NCBI RefSeq assembly: GCF_900112455.1
Contig: NZ_FOLT01000005.1
Location: 80,978-144,977 of the forward strand
Reading direction: 5' to 3'
Source of the DNA: Alkalibacterium subtropicum
GTDB lineage: Bacteria > Bacillota > Bacilli > Lactobacillales > Carnobacteriaceae_A
Length of the DNA: 64,000 nucleotides
The position numbers and the translations under genes are program-made. The notes under the pieces are model-generated. The model was not told where the DNA came from, searched no databases, and saw only the letters and a list, made by a program, of their open reading frames with translations. Shown here piece after piece: positions 57,078 through 64,000 of the stretch; the stretch's first letter is position 1, and the number at the start of each line of letters is the position of its first letter.

Positions 57078-57881
57078 ATGAAGTTAGGATTTATTGGTTT
57101 TGGTAATATGGCCCAGGCAATTGCAAAAGGTTTGATAGACAATGATGTTATAAAAGAGGAACACCTTTATTTTTCCACACGTTCGGAGGAAAGTCGTCTG
57201 ACCACCGAAAAAGAGTGGCATATAAACGGTCTGGCATCCAATCAGGCTGTCGTCGACCACTCAGATGTCGTTCTGTTGGCTGTGAAACCTCATCAGGTAG
57301 AACAGGTCCTGAGTGAACTGACTTTCCCTTCCGGGCTGCTGCTGTTATCCGTGGTGGCCGGTTATTCAAGCAGGCAGCTGAATCAATATGTACCCGCGGA
57401 TCAGTGTATCCGGACCATGCCTAACTTGAATGCACAAGTCAATGCATCAATGACTGCCTTGGTTGAAAATAAACAGGTCACTGACGGTGATTGGGAAAAA
57501 GCCAAAACGATCTTTCGTGCAGTCGGAGAAGTGATGATCGTTCCGGAAGAACAGCTGGGTATCTTCATAGCATTGGCCGGCAGTTCCCCTGCCCTCGTTT
57601 TTCTGTTCATCGATACCCTGGCCCGCGCCGCAGTTAAATACGGCATGCCAAAGGATAAAGCGACTGCCATCGCTGCTCAGGCAGTTCTGGGGAGTGGAAA
57701 AACAGTCAAAGAAGCCTCCGATTCGCCGTGGAATCTCATCGACCATGTGTCATCCCCCGGCGGTATCACTGTCGAGGCTGTCTTGAGTTTACTGGAATCC
57801 GACTTCTCTTCCTCGCTGATCACAGCCTTCAACAACATGATTGAAAAAAATGAAGAAATGACCAGAAAGAACGCTGAATAA
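57078..57881 (+). CDS. proC: Pyrroline-5-carboxylate reductase
   Basis: Last step of proline synthesis. 267 residues: N-terminal KLGFIGFGNMAQAIAKGL (NADP fold), AVKPHQ, RTMPNLNAQVNASMTAL and the ProC signature AAQAVLGSGKTVKEASDSPWNLIDHVSSPGG. AAAAGGATGATCAACT precedes the ATG. Single gene, convergent with tadA. Confidence 0.95.
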   Translation: MKLGFIGFGNMAQAIAKGLIDNDVIKEEHLYFSTRSEESRLTTEKEWHINGLASNQAVVDHSDVVLLAVKPHQVEQVLSELTFPSGLLLLSVVAGYSSRQLNQYVPADQCIRTMPNLNAQVNASMTALVENKQVTDGDWEKAKTIFRAVGEVMIVPEEQLGIFIALAGSSPALVFLFIDTLARAAVKYGMPKDKATAIAAQAVLGSGKTVKEASDSPWNLIDHVSSPGGITVEAVLSLLESDFSSSLITAFNNMIEKNEEMTRKNAE

Positions 57882-57884
57882 AAA

Positions 57885-57936
57885 GATAGCCCTGTATCTA
57901 AAGCAAGATGCTTAGATACGGGGCTTGTTTATTTTT
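57885..57936. terminator. Bidirectional terminator between proC and tadA
   Basis: AGCCC-GTATCTA and TAGATAC-GGGCT form a stem with T-rich tails on both strands. Confidence 0.8.
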
Positions 57937-58423
57937 CTCGTTTATCTTTCTTTTTTCTTTCTCTTAACTCCTTGAAGAACGTAGTCAGAAGAGACCGACA
58001 TTCCTCTTCCATCACACCGCCATGCACCTCACACTGATGATTCAGCCGTTCATCTTCCAGAACGTGCATAAGGGTCCTGACTGCCCCGCCTTTGGGGTCA
58101 CTCGGGCCATAATAAATACTTTTCAGGCGTGCCAGAACGATCGCTCCGCTGCACATCACACACGGTTCAAGTGTGACGAACAAATGGCAGTCTTCGAGAC
58201 GCCAGTTCCCCAAAGTTTCGTTTGCTTCCTGAATAGCGATCATCTCGGCATGTGCCGCCGCTTGCTGGGACGTTTCTCGCTTGTTGAAGCCGCGTCCGAT
58301 GATTTTACCGTCTTTGACAACCACGGCTCCGATAGGTACCTCGTCGATTGCTCTCGCCTTCTCAGCCTCTTGTATCGCCGCGTTCATCCATCTTCGGATG
58401 TCTTTCTCTGTAAATTCTGACAT
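57929..58423 (-). CDS. tadA: tRNA-specific adenosine deaminase
   Basis: Converts A34 to inosine in tRNA-Arg(ACG). 164 residues; zinc and catalytic motifs HAEMIAIQEA and LEPCVMCSGAIVLARL. A longer frame opens at 58504, but GGAGCGGGAAAAA precedes the ATG at 58423. The only tRNA-Arg in the window has anticodon UCG, so the substrate tRNA must lie elsewhere. Confidence 0.94.
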   Translation of the reverse strand: MSEFTEKDIRRWMNAAIQEAEKARAIDEVPIGAVVVKDGKIIGRGFNKRETSQQAAAHAEMIAIQEANETLGNWRLEDCHLFVTLEPCVMCSGAIVLARLKSIYYGPSDPKGGAVRTLMHVLEDERLNHQCEVHGGVMEEECRSLLTTFFKELRERKKKDKREK

Positions 58424-58522
58424 TTTTTCCCGCTCCATTTTAATCTTACTTCTGTCCAGGTCTGTTTCTAAAAGATTTAAACAGTGGTAGAATAAGGATA
58501 GCATAATTAAGGAGGAAATACA

Positions 58523-59386
58523 TTGGATTTTTCCAAGTTAAAAAAACTCTACCCTGAAGCAACCTTAAGCAAACATCCTTTCATGGAAGAAGATACGCTT
58601 CGTATCCCCTATAAAAACCAATGGATCCATATCCCTAAACAAAGGTTAGACGATAAAGAAATCAGTGTACTCACCCTTTTAAAAGAAGAGATCCAGCCGG
58701 ATATGTTTCCGTCATCTCAGTCTAAGTGGCTCAATTTTCTGGAAGGCAACCGGGAATATCCTCCTCAGACGACGCAGCCTGTCCGTCTGATCCAGCTTGT
58801 TCTGGAAAAAATGGATGACCAGTTCGATTATACCATCTGGATCGATTCCATCACCCATCTATTTGAACCTGTCCTGGATGTCTTTTTTGTGACCCGGGAA
58901 ACCTGTTACATCATTCAGGATAATACATCTCAATCACATACTCAGGAAGAAATCTACGGTATGCTGAAAACACTCGAAGATGATTTTTCCATCCGGACCA
59001 ACGCTTATATCGGTCAATTCTGGCAACCCGATTATTCATTGAAAGCCATTTTCAAAGAGGAACAGCGTATTTTTCAGGAAGAAGTCTCCCATCTTCACGA
59101 CCGCATCTGTTCGCTTTCCGATGTGGCGTTGAGGTATTTTACAAAAGAAGCACTGTCTCAAAGTACTGTGATGCTGGAGTTGAAAAATCAGCTGGAAAAA
59201 CAGACCGACTGGAAAGAACTGATCCTTGCTTTATGGAACAGTCAGGGAAATATCAGTGTAGCAGCCAAGACGTTGTTCATTCATAGGAACACCCTGCAGT
59301 ACCGCATGGACCGCTTCTATGAAACCACTGGTTTATCTTTAAAGAATATGAACGATTTGCTTTTGTGTTATTTACTGGTGTTGTAA
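58523..59386 (+). CDS. PucR-type regulator with C-terminal HTH
   Basis: 287 residues. The C-terminal 50 residues are a PucR/CdaR helix-turn-helix: LWNSQGNISVAAKTLFIHRNTLQYRMDRFYETTG. The N-terminal 200 residues are helical, with no sensor domain I recognise. TTG start with AAGGAGGAAATACA upstream. It diverges from tadA. Targets unknown. Confidence 0.75.
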   Translation: MDFSKLKKLYPEATLSKHPFMEEDTLRIPYKNQWIHIPKQRLDDKEISVLTLLKEEIQPDMFPSSQSKWLNFLEGNREYPPQTTQPVRLIQLVLEKMDDQFDYTIWIDSITHLFEPVLDVFFVTRETCYIIQDNTSQSHTQEEIYGMLKTLEDDFSIRTNAYIGQFWQPDYSLKAIFKEEQRIFQEEVSHLHDRICSLSDVALRYFTKEALSQSTVMLELKNQLEKQTDWKELILALWNSQGNISVAAKTLFIHRNTLQYRMDRFYETTGLSLKNMNDLLLCYLLVL

Positions 59387-59392
59387 TGCGCT

Positions 59393-59425
59393 CAAAAAAA
59401 AGAGACTCGACCGAGTCTCTTTTTT
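59393..59425. terminator. Bidirectional terminator
   Basis: AAAGAGACTCG/CGAGTCTCTTT stem with A and T runs on both sides, between the PucR-type gene and the convergent small protein. Confidence 0.9.
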
Positions 59426-59426
59426 C

Positions 59427-59786
59427 TTATCTCTTAAATTTTCTCATGACCTTTTTCGATTCTTTTTTCTTGTCATGCATAAAATCTTTCAGATCATCAG
59501 TCATTTCGTAGAATTTTCCTTCAAGATCATTGACTTTATCGACTGTACCTAGAAGATTGCTGATGTCATCATCAGATAATTTGTTCACAACATTTTTTGC
59601 CTTTTTATTCCCGTGGAATTTACTGCCGACATAATGTTTCGCTTTCTGACGGTTGACTGCTGATCTCGTCTTTGTTTTAGCTGAATCTGAAGTGAATAAG
59701 AGCGTGATCAGCCCTACTAAAAAGGCTACACCTACTCCGATTAAAATGTTTTTCTGATTGTCGTCCAGTTGATGGTCCTGATGCAT
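59427..59786 (-). CDS. Membrane-anchored basic protein, unknown
   Basis: 119 residues: a short N-terminal part, one membrane helix (NILIGVGVAFLVGLITLLF, residues 13-31), then a basic cytosolic-looking tail ending KKESKKVMRKFKR with a predicted coiled segment (KVNDLEGKFYEMTDDLKDFM). Similar in layout to YtxH-like stress proteins, without clear motif identity. GGACGGAGATAAT precedes the ATG. Confidence 0.68.
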   Translation of the reverse strand: MHQDHQLDDNQKNILIGVGVAFLVGLITLLFTSDSAKTKTRSAVNRQKAKHYVGSKFHGNKKAKNVVNKLSDDDISNLLGTVDKVNDLEGKFYEMTDDLKDFMHDKKKESKKVMRKFKR

Positions 59787-59894
59787 ATTATCTCCGTCCT
59801 TTCATCTATTGGTTAACTTCATCTTATCAAATATTCCCTTATAATACTAAAGATAACGATTATGGGCAGGAAAATGATACGAAACCTGGAACAC

Positions 59895-60143
59895 CTACAT
59901 GTGCAAGCCCATCATTTCTTCCCATTGATCCTTAAAGATTTTCTGTATCCTTCTGGCCATCACTTTTTCAGGCTTATCGGGCGTCGCATGAAACTGCAGT
60001 GCTTTCTCGTTTAAAAACATACACAACGCATGCCAGCCTATGTTTTTATTCCAGGAAAAAATCACCAATAATTCATCAGCGTTTTTACTGGTATGATGGC
60101 GTGAGACTGTTAAGTTAACTGCAAAAGAGTCACCCGACCTGCA
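59895..60143 (-). pseudogene. Unassigned open stretch, possible gene remnant
   Basis: In the 407 bases between the 119-residue protein and clpC one minus frame stays open for about 82 codons up to a TAG at 59895. It lacks an ATG and a ribosome site; the protein-like part reads LLVIFSWNKNIGWHALCMFL then QKIFKDQWEEMMGLHM, with normal amino acid use. It begins within the clpC terminator. It could be the 3' piece of a decayed gene, or start at a TTG near 60078. No family recognised. Confidence 0.3.
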
Positions 60144-60168
60144 TCAGCATACAGATCAGATGACTCCT
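60124..60168 (-). terminator. Terminator after clpC
   Basis: GAGTCA/TGACTC arms with a partly paired 28-base loop and TTTT on the minus strand, 25 bases past clpC. Confidence 0.65.
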
Positions 60169-60193
60169 TATCTTTAAAATTCCTTAACTCTAT

Positions 60194-62692
60194 TTACTTA
60201 CTGGTTGTCAGCTTTTTTTTACTGTTTTTTTTTGACTCTCTTGTTTTTAAAGTGATTTCTCCTTTAGATGCTCCAAGAGTCACCTTGTCCCCAAGGCTGA
60301 TTTCTCCTGCAAGCAGCGCTTCACTCAAACGGTCTTCGAATTTATTCTGAATGGCTCGCTTAAGAGGTCTCGCTCCGTACTCCGGATCAAATCCTTCATC
60401 GGCAATAACATCCATGGCAGCCCGGGTAATCTTTAATTCGATGCCCAGTTCTTCCATACGGGTAACGATGTTTTTCGTCAGCAACTGCACGATTTCTCTC
60501 AATTCTTCTTTTTTCAGAGACTGGAAGACGATCGTATCATCCACACGGTTCAGGAACTCCGGACGGAAGGCATTTTTCAGCTCTTCCCGAATACGTTTTT
60601 CCATAGCCTCATGATCGAAACGTTTGTCTATCGCCCCGAAGCCGACAGATTTTTCATCCCTCAGAGCTGTCGCTCCCAGATTTGAAGTCATGATCAGGAT
60701 CGTATTTTTAAAGTCGACTTTCCGACCTTTACCGTCCGTCAACAGACCATCATCCAGTACTTGCAGCAGGATATTGAAGACATCCGGATGGGCTTTTTCC
60801 ACTTCATCAAGCAGGATAACTGAGTAAGGCTTTTGACGGATCTTTTCCGTTAACTGCCCGCCCTCGTCATAACCAACGTATCCAGGTGGGGACCCCACGA
60901 GTCGACTGGTACTGTATTTTTCCATGTACTCAGACATATCGACACGGATGAGTGCTTCTTCGCTTCCGAACATCGCTTCAGCCAGAGCCTTAGCCAGTTC
61001 CGTTTTACCTACCCCTGTAGGCCCGAGGAACATGAATGAACCAATAGGTCGATTAGGATCTTTCAAGCCACTGCGTGCCCTTCTGATCGCTTTAGACACG
61101 GCAATAACAGCTTCTTCCTGCCCTACCACACGCTGGTGAAGAACTTTTTCAAGTTTCAGAAGACGTTCGCTTTCTTTCTGTTCCATTTGGTTGACGGGAA
61201 TACCGGTCCATTGGGAAACGACTTCCGCGATATCAGAAGCCGTAACTTCCAGACGGTCGCCGTCATTTTTTTCACCTTGTTTGATGATTTTTTCTAGCTT
61301 TTTACGCTGACGCATTTCTTTTTCTCTGATCAGCGCAGCACGTTCGAAGTTCTGTGACTGAATAGCCTCTTCTTTGCGCTTGATCAGATCTTCCAGCGTT
61401 TCAGTTGCTTTAGATAAGGGAGTCGGCGAATCACTCTTATCCATTCTGACTTTTGATGCAGACTCATCCATTAAATCAATGGCTTTATCAGGCAGCTGTC
61501 TGGATGTGATATAACGCACCGAATAGTGTACTGCAGCTCGAATGGCATCATCCGTGATCGAGACCCCGTGATGATCTTCATAACGATCTCTCAAGCCGAA
61601 AAGTATTTCCTCAGCTTCCATTTCAGTTGGCGGATCCACATGGATGGACGCAAAACGTCTTTCAAGTGCCGCGTCTTTTTCAATGTGTTTCTGATATTCA
61701 TCCAGCGTAGTGGCTCCGATCGTCTGAAGTTCGCCTCGAGCAAGTGCAGGTTTCAGAATATTGGAAGCATCGATCGCTCCTTCTGCGCCGCCGGCTCCGA
61801 TCAGGGTATGCAATTCATCGATAAACAGGATGACATTTCCGTCATGATAGATTTCATCGATGATCTTTTTCATGCGCTCTTCAAACTCACCGCGGTATTT
61901 AGTACCGGCAACTAAAGAACCCATATCTAAGGTCATGAGACGTTTATCGGTCAAAACGGGTGGAACTTCCCCCGAAATGATTTTTTGAGCTAAACCTTCT
62001 GCGATCGCTGTTTTACCTACACCCGGTTCACCAACCAGTACGGGATTGTTTTTCGTTCGACGACTTAAAATCTGAATGATGCGTCTCACTTCTTTGTTTC
62101 TCCCAACGATTGGATCCAGTCGATCTTCACGCGCCTGCTGAGTCAGGTCACGGGCCAGTGCATCCAGTGTCGGCGTGCCGTTTTGCCCATCCTGGCTGGC
62201 TTTCACATTACGTCTGTTAGTGTTCATCTTACTTCTTGAGCTCTTCTGCTGTGCCCCTAATTTTTTCAGGACCAGCTGTCTTGCTTTCGCTAAATTGACA
62301 TCAAGGTTATTCAGGATTTTAGCAGACAAAATATCTTCATCTCTTAGTAACCCCAGCAATAAATGTTCAGTCCCAACGAGCGGACGCTTCATTCGTCTGG
62401 CTTCATCGGTCGCATACTTGATGATCTGTCTTGCTCTAGGCGAATATGGCAGGATCGCATGTTTTGGTACCTGTTCTGTTGTCCCATAACTCGCAAAGTG
62501 TTCGATTTCTTCTTTGACGTCCTGTTCAGAAATATCCAGTTCTCTCAGTGTCATACCTGCTATGCCTTCATCTTCTATGACTAAACCCAGGAGAAGATGT
62601 TCTGTTCCGACAGTGCGGTGGCGGAAGGATTTTGCTTCCTCTTGGGCTATAAGCAGGGCTTTTTTTGCTTTATCTGTAAATAGTTCATTCAT
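60194..62692 (-). CDS. clpC: Clp protease ATPase ClpC
   Basis: HSP100 unfoldase for ClpP, 832 residues. Two N-terminal Clp repeats (residues 1-145), first AAA+ module with GEPGVGKTA, a middle domain with a UVR-type stretch ([22 protein letters not shown]), second AAA+ with GPTGVGKTE and the C-terminal D2-small domain. The tripeptide for ClpP docking lies after residue 660. Follows ctsR by 5 bases; no mcsA or mcsB between, as in many lactic acid bacteria, so arginine-phosphate tagging is not encoded here. Confidence 0.96.
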   Translation of the reverse strand: MNELFTDKAKKALLIAQEEAKSFRHRTVGTEHLLLGLVIEDEGIAGMTLRELDISEQDVKEEIEHFASYGTTEQVPKHAILPYSPRARQIIKYATDEARRMKRPLVGTEHLLLGLLRDEDILSAKILNNLDVNLAKARQLVLKKLGAQQKSSRSKMNTNRRNVKASQDGQNGTPTLDALARDLTQQAREDRLDPIVGRNKEVRRIIQILSRRTKNNPVLVGEPGVGKTAIAEGLAQKIISGEVPPVLTDKRLMTLDMGSLVAGTKYRGEFEERMKKIIDEIYHDGNVILFIDELHTLIGAGGAEGAIDASNILKPALARGELQTIGATTLDEYQKHIEKDAALERRFASIHVDPPTEMEAEEILFGLRDRYEDHHGVSITDDAIRAAVHYSVRYITSRQLPDKAIDLMDESASKVRMDKSDSPTPLSKATETLEDLIKRKEEAIQSQNFERAALIREKEMRQRKKLEKIIKQGEKNDGDRLEVTASDIAEVVSQWTGIPVNQMEQKESERLLKLEKVLHQRVVGQEEAVIAVSKAIRRARSGLKDPNRPIGSFMFLGPTGVGKTELAKALAEAMFGSEEALIRVDMSEYMEKYSTSRLVGSPPGYVGYDEGGQLTEKIRQKPYSVILLDEVEKAHPDVFNILLQVLDDGLLTDGKGRKVDFKNTILIMTSNLGATALRDEKSVGFGAIDKRFDHEAMEKRIREELKNAFRPEFLNRVDDTIVFQSLKKEELREIVQLLTKNIVTRMEELGIELKITRAAMDVIADEGFDPEYGARPLKRAIQNKFEDRLSEALLAGEISLGDKVTLGASKGEITLKTRESKKNSKKKLTTSK

Positions 62693-62697
62693 ATGTG

Positions 62698-63183
62698 TTA
62701 GTCCGCCTTTCTTTTATTGGGCTCCTCGTAACGTAAATTGGCTAACATCGAACGGAGCAGATTTGCCCGAACACGATTATCCGTTACGCGATCCCCCGTA
62801 TAAAGTGACTTATCCATTGCCACTATCATCAACTTTGCTTCCCGTTTGCTGATGATTTTATCATCATAAAGTTTCTGAACAACCGACTTCGCATCTCTTT
62901 CAGAAATATTATTTCCTATGATTTCGATCATAGTATTCAGCATATCCGATTCATCCAGCACTTGTACTTTGATGATACGAATGTAGCCACCGCCGCCACG
63001 TTTACTTTCCACTAAATAACCTTTTTGAATAGTGAAGCGGGTATTAATGACGTAATTGATCTGGGACGGGACACAATCGAAAAGCTCAGCGATTTCACTT
63101 CGTCTGATTTCAACTTGCTCCTGCTGTTTCAATACTTTCTTGAGATAGGCTTCAATGATATCTGTCATATTTTTATTTTCCAT
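62698..63183 (-). CDS. ctsR: Transcriptional repressor CtsR
   Basis: Heat-labile repressor of clp genes, about 161 residues. Winged helix [27 protein letters not shown] with the Gly-rich thermosensing wing [11 protein letters not shown], and the C-terminal dimer domain [18 protein letters not shown]. Starts are a TTG (63195) or ATGs at 63183 and 63168; I use 63183 by family alignment. There is no ribosome site of its own; a short ORF with a strong site ends right at its start. Its own promoter holds a CtsR box. Confidence 0.94.
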   Translation of the reverse strand: [161 protein letters not shown]

Positions 63184-63191
63184 TATGATTA

Positions 63192-63242
63192 TCAAAGAGA
63201 TTTATATAAAACAGGTACATACTGATTTACAGCATCCTGCAT
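63192..63242 (-). CDS. 16-codon leader ORF before ctsR
   Basis: MQDAVNQYVPVLYKSL followed by TGA. AAAGGAGGG lies 14 bases before its ATG, the only strong ribosome site in the ctsR leader, while ctsR has none. Its stop lies 9 bases from the ctsR ATG, so ribosomes could pass on to ctsR by termination-reinitiation. It could also be chance. Confidence 0.35.
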   Translation of the reverse strand: MQDAVNQYVPVLYKSL

Positions 63243-63295
63243 GTACTCTTCGGGTTCCCTCCTTTACTCATGTTTATGATAAGGAATATTATTTG

Positions 63296-63312
63296 TTTGA
63301 CTATTTTTGACT
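63296..63312 (-). promoter_or_regulatory. CtsR operator of ctsR-clpC
   Basis: AGTCAAAAATAGTCAAA is a perfect CtsR heptad repeat. It lies just downstream of a TATAAT box (about 63321-63326) on the minus strand. Confidence 0.92.
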
Positions 63313-63383
63313 AATAATAATTATACCAATAAACAGATTAAATTAAAAGGAAGAAGCTAAGGAAGTGACCTTGACTTTAAACA

Positions 63384-63424
63384 GAAAAAAGTGACCTTAG
63401 AAGTTATCTAAGATCACTTTTCAT
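63384..63424 (-). terminator. Terminator after the tRNA cluster
   Basis: AAAAGTGATCTTAGA pairs with TCTAAGGTCACTTTT and is followed by TTC; 17 bases past tRNA-Arg on the minus strand. Confidence 0.85.
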
Positions 63425-63440
63425 TATGATAGTATTCGAA

Positions 63441-63514
63441 CGCGCCCTAAAGGACTTGAACCCTTAACCGCCTGATCCGAAGTCAGGTGCTCTATCCAAT
63501 TGAGCTAAGGACGC
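63441..63514 (-). tRNA. tRNA-Arg (anticodon UCG)
   Basis: Complete cloverleaf: acceptor GCGTCCT/AGGGCGC, anticodon stem CCTGA/TCAGG with loop CTTCGGA, T-loop GGTTCAAGTCC. CCA is not encoded. The anticodon is UCG, where most Bacilli have ACG in this position. Confidence 0.93.
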
Positions 63515-63543
63515 AGTGTAAGAAATAGATTGATATTCAAGAA

Positions 63544-63616
63544 TGAGCCGTGCTGGGCTCGAACCAGCGACCCTCTGATTAAAAGTCAGATGCTCTACCA
63601 ACTGAGCTAACGGCTC
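63544..63616 (-). tRNA. tRNA-Lys (anticodon UUU)
   Basis: Acceptor GAGCCGT/ACGGCTC, anticodon loop CTTTTAA, T-loop GGTTCGAGCCC. CCA not encoded. Confidence 0.95.
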
Positions 63617-63624
63617 TGAAACAA

Positions 63625-63697
63625 TGGAGGTTAACGGGCTCGAACCGCTGACCCTCTGCTTGTAAGGCAGATGCTCTCCCAACTGAGCTAAACCTCC
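63625..63697 (-). tRNA. tRNA-Val (anticodon UAC)
   Basis: Acceptor GGAGGTT/AACCTCC, anticodon stem TCTGC/GCAGA with loop CTTACAA, T-loop GGTTCGAGCCC. First tRNA after 5S rRNA. Confidence 0.95.
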
Positions 63698-63726
63698 AAT
63701 AAAGTGTTAAAAATAAAAAAAGAGCT

Positions 63727-63842
63727 GCACGGCAACGTCCTGCTTTCACAAAGGGAAACCCTTCACTATCCTCGGCGCTGGGAAGCTTAACGGCTGTGTT
63801 CGGAATGGGAACAGGTGGGTCCTTCCCGCCATCGTCACCGCA
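63727..63842 (-). rRNA. 5S ribosomal RNA
   Basis: About 116 bases with the conserved GGACCCACCTGTTCCCATTC, CGAACACAG and CCGAGGATAGT segments; termini GTGCGGTGA and GCCGTGC pair. Ends are estimates. Confidence 0.93.
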
Positions 63843-63956
63843 CAGTGACTCTTTTTTGATGTTTGAGAACTCTGTTCTCTCAAAACTAGACAGTTGATTT
63901 CACGTACACACAACGTTTTTCTACAACACCGCATCTTACCCTTAAGCCACCTTTGG

Positions 63957-64000
63957 TGGTTAAGTCCTCGACCGATTAGTACTGGTCCGCTCCACATATC
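63957..64000 (-). rRNA. 23S ribosomal RNA, 3' end (runs off the window)
   Basis: GGACCAGTACTAATCGGTCG and GAGGACTTAACC are the conserved last bases of 23S rRNA. Only about 44 bases are inside the window. The end is followed by CCACC/GGTGG, part of the processing stem. Confidence 0.92.

Overview
The window reads as a chromosomal segment of a low-to-moderate GC Firmicute of the order Lactobacillales. Evidence: CtsR boxes, CcpA-type cre sites, strong AGGAGG ribosome binding sites, a cggR-gapA-pgk-tpiA-gpmI-eno glycolytic cluster, NrdHIEF plus NrdDG reductases, a tmk-darA-holB-yabA replication cluster, and small SRP RNA near dnaX-ybaB-recR-yaaL. My best guess is Carnobacteriaceae (Marinilactibacillus/Alkalibacterium type), but that is inference from overall impression and not a search result.

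Layout. 1-5.3 kb: rnr (runs off the left edge), a carboxylesterase, a 51-bp tandem repeat array, secG, and two small secreted Ig-like proteins. 5.4-13.0 kb: the glycolytic cluster in reverse order, with its repressor gene cggR first, a probable attenuator plus internal promoter between gapA and pgk, and a hairpin-rich spacer between pgk and tpiA. 13.1-18.2 kb: a DsbA-like protein, clpP under a textbook CtsR box, a lone BrxA/DUF1819 homologue, an Eis-type acetyltransferase and a cre-controlled 6-phospho-beta-glucosidase. 18.4-25.8 kb: a BaiN-type flavoprotein and a mini PspC protein on the plus strand, a second 51/52-bp hairpin array, then pepF, a D-2-hydroxyacid dehydrogenase, a lipoprotein, rsmI, a GIY-YIG protein and trmN6. 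25.9-37.7 kb: a candidate structured RNA, a third 51/52-bp array, nrdG-nrdD, nrdF-nrdE-nrdI-nrdH behind paired NrdR boxes, yabA, an intact ISLre2 element with 9-bp target duplication, then holB, darA and tmk. The usual ricT gene between holB and yabA is absent, and the clean target duplication says it was lost before the IS arrived.

37.9-44.4 kb holds one 2157-residue cell-wall protein joining OB-fold modules, an endonuclease/phosphatase domain and two tandem 5'-nucleotidase modules, with a perfect cre on its promoter: a probable extracellular DNA and nucleotide scavenging enzyme. 44.8-49.5 kb: yaaL-recR-ybaB-dnaX, a structured intergenic RNA-like element, a DUF368 (PopT-like) lipid carrier transporter and SRP RNA. 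49.5-59.8 kb: small membrane proteins, a GNAT, a ZIP-like protein, an ABC exporter pair, an sdpR-sdpI pair with a clear operator, YjbQ, ilvE, proC, tadA and a PucR-type regulator. 60.2-64 kb: ctsR-clpC with a second CtsR box and a short leader ORF, then tRNA-Arg, -Lys, -Val, 5S rRNA and the 3' end of 23S rRNA.

The most interesting unexplained signal is the set of three intergenic arrays (3.28-3.83, 20.02-20.24 and 26.24-26.55 kb). Their sequences differ but they share a 51-52 bp period, imperfect hairpins centred on TTCG/CGAA cores, and a position beside transcription terminators.
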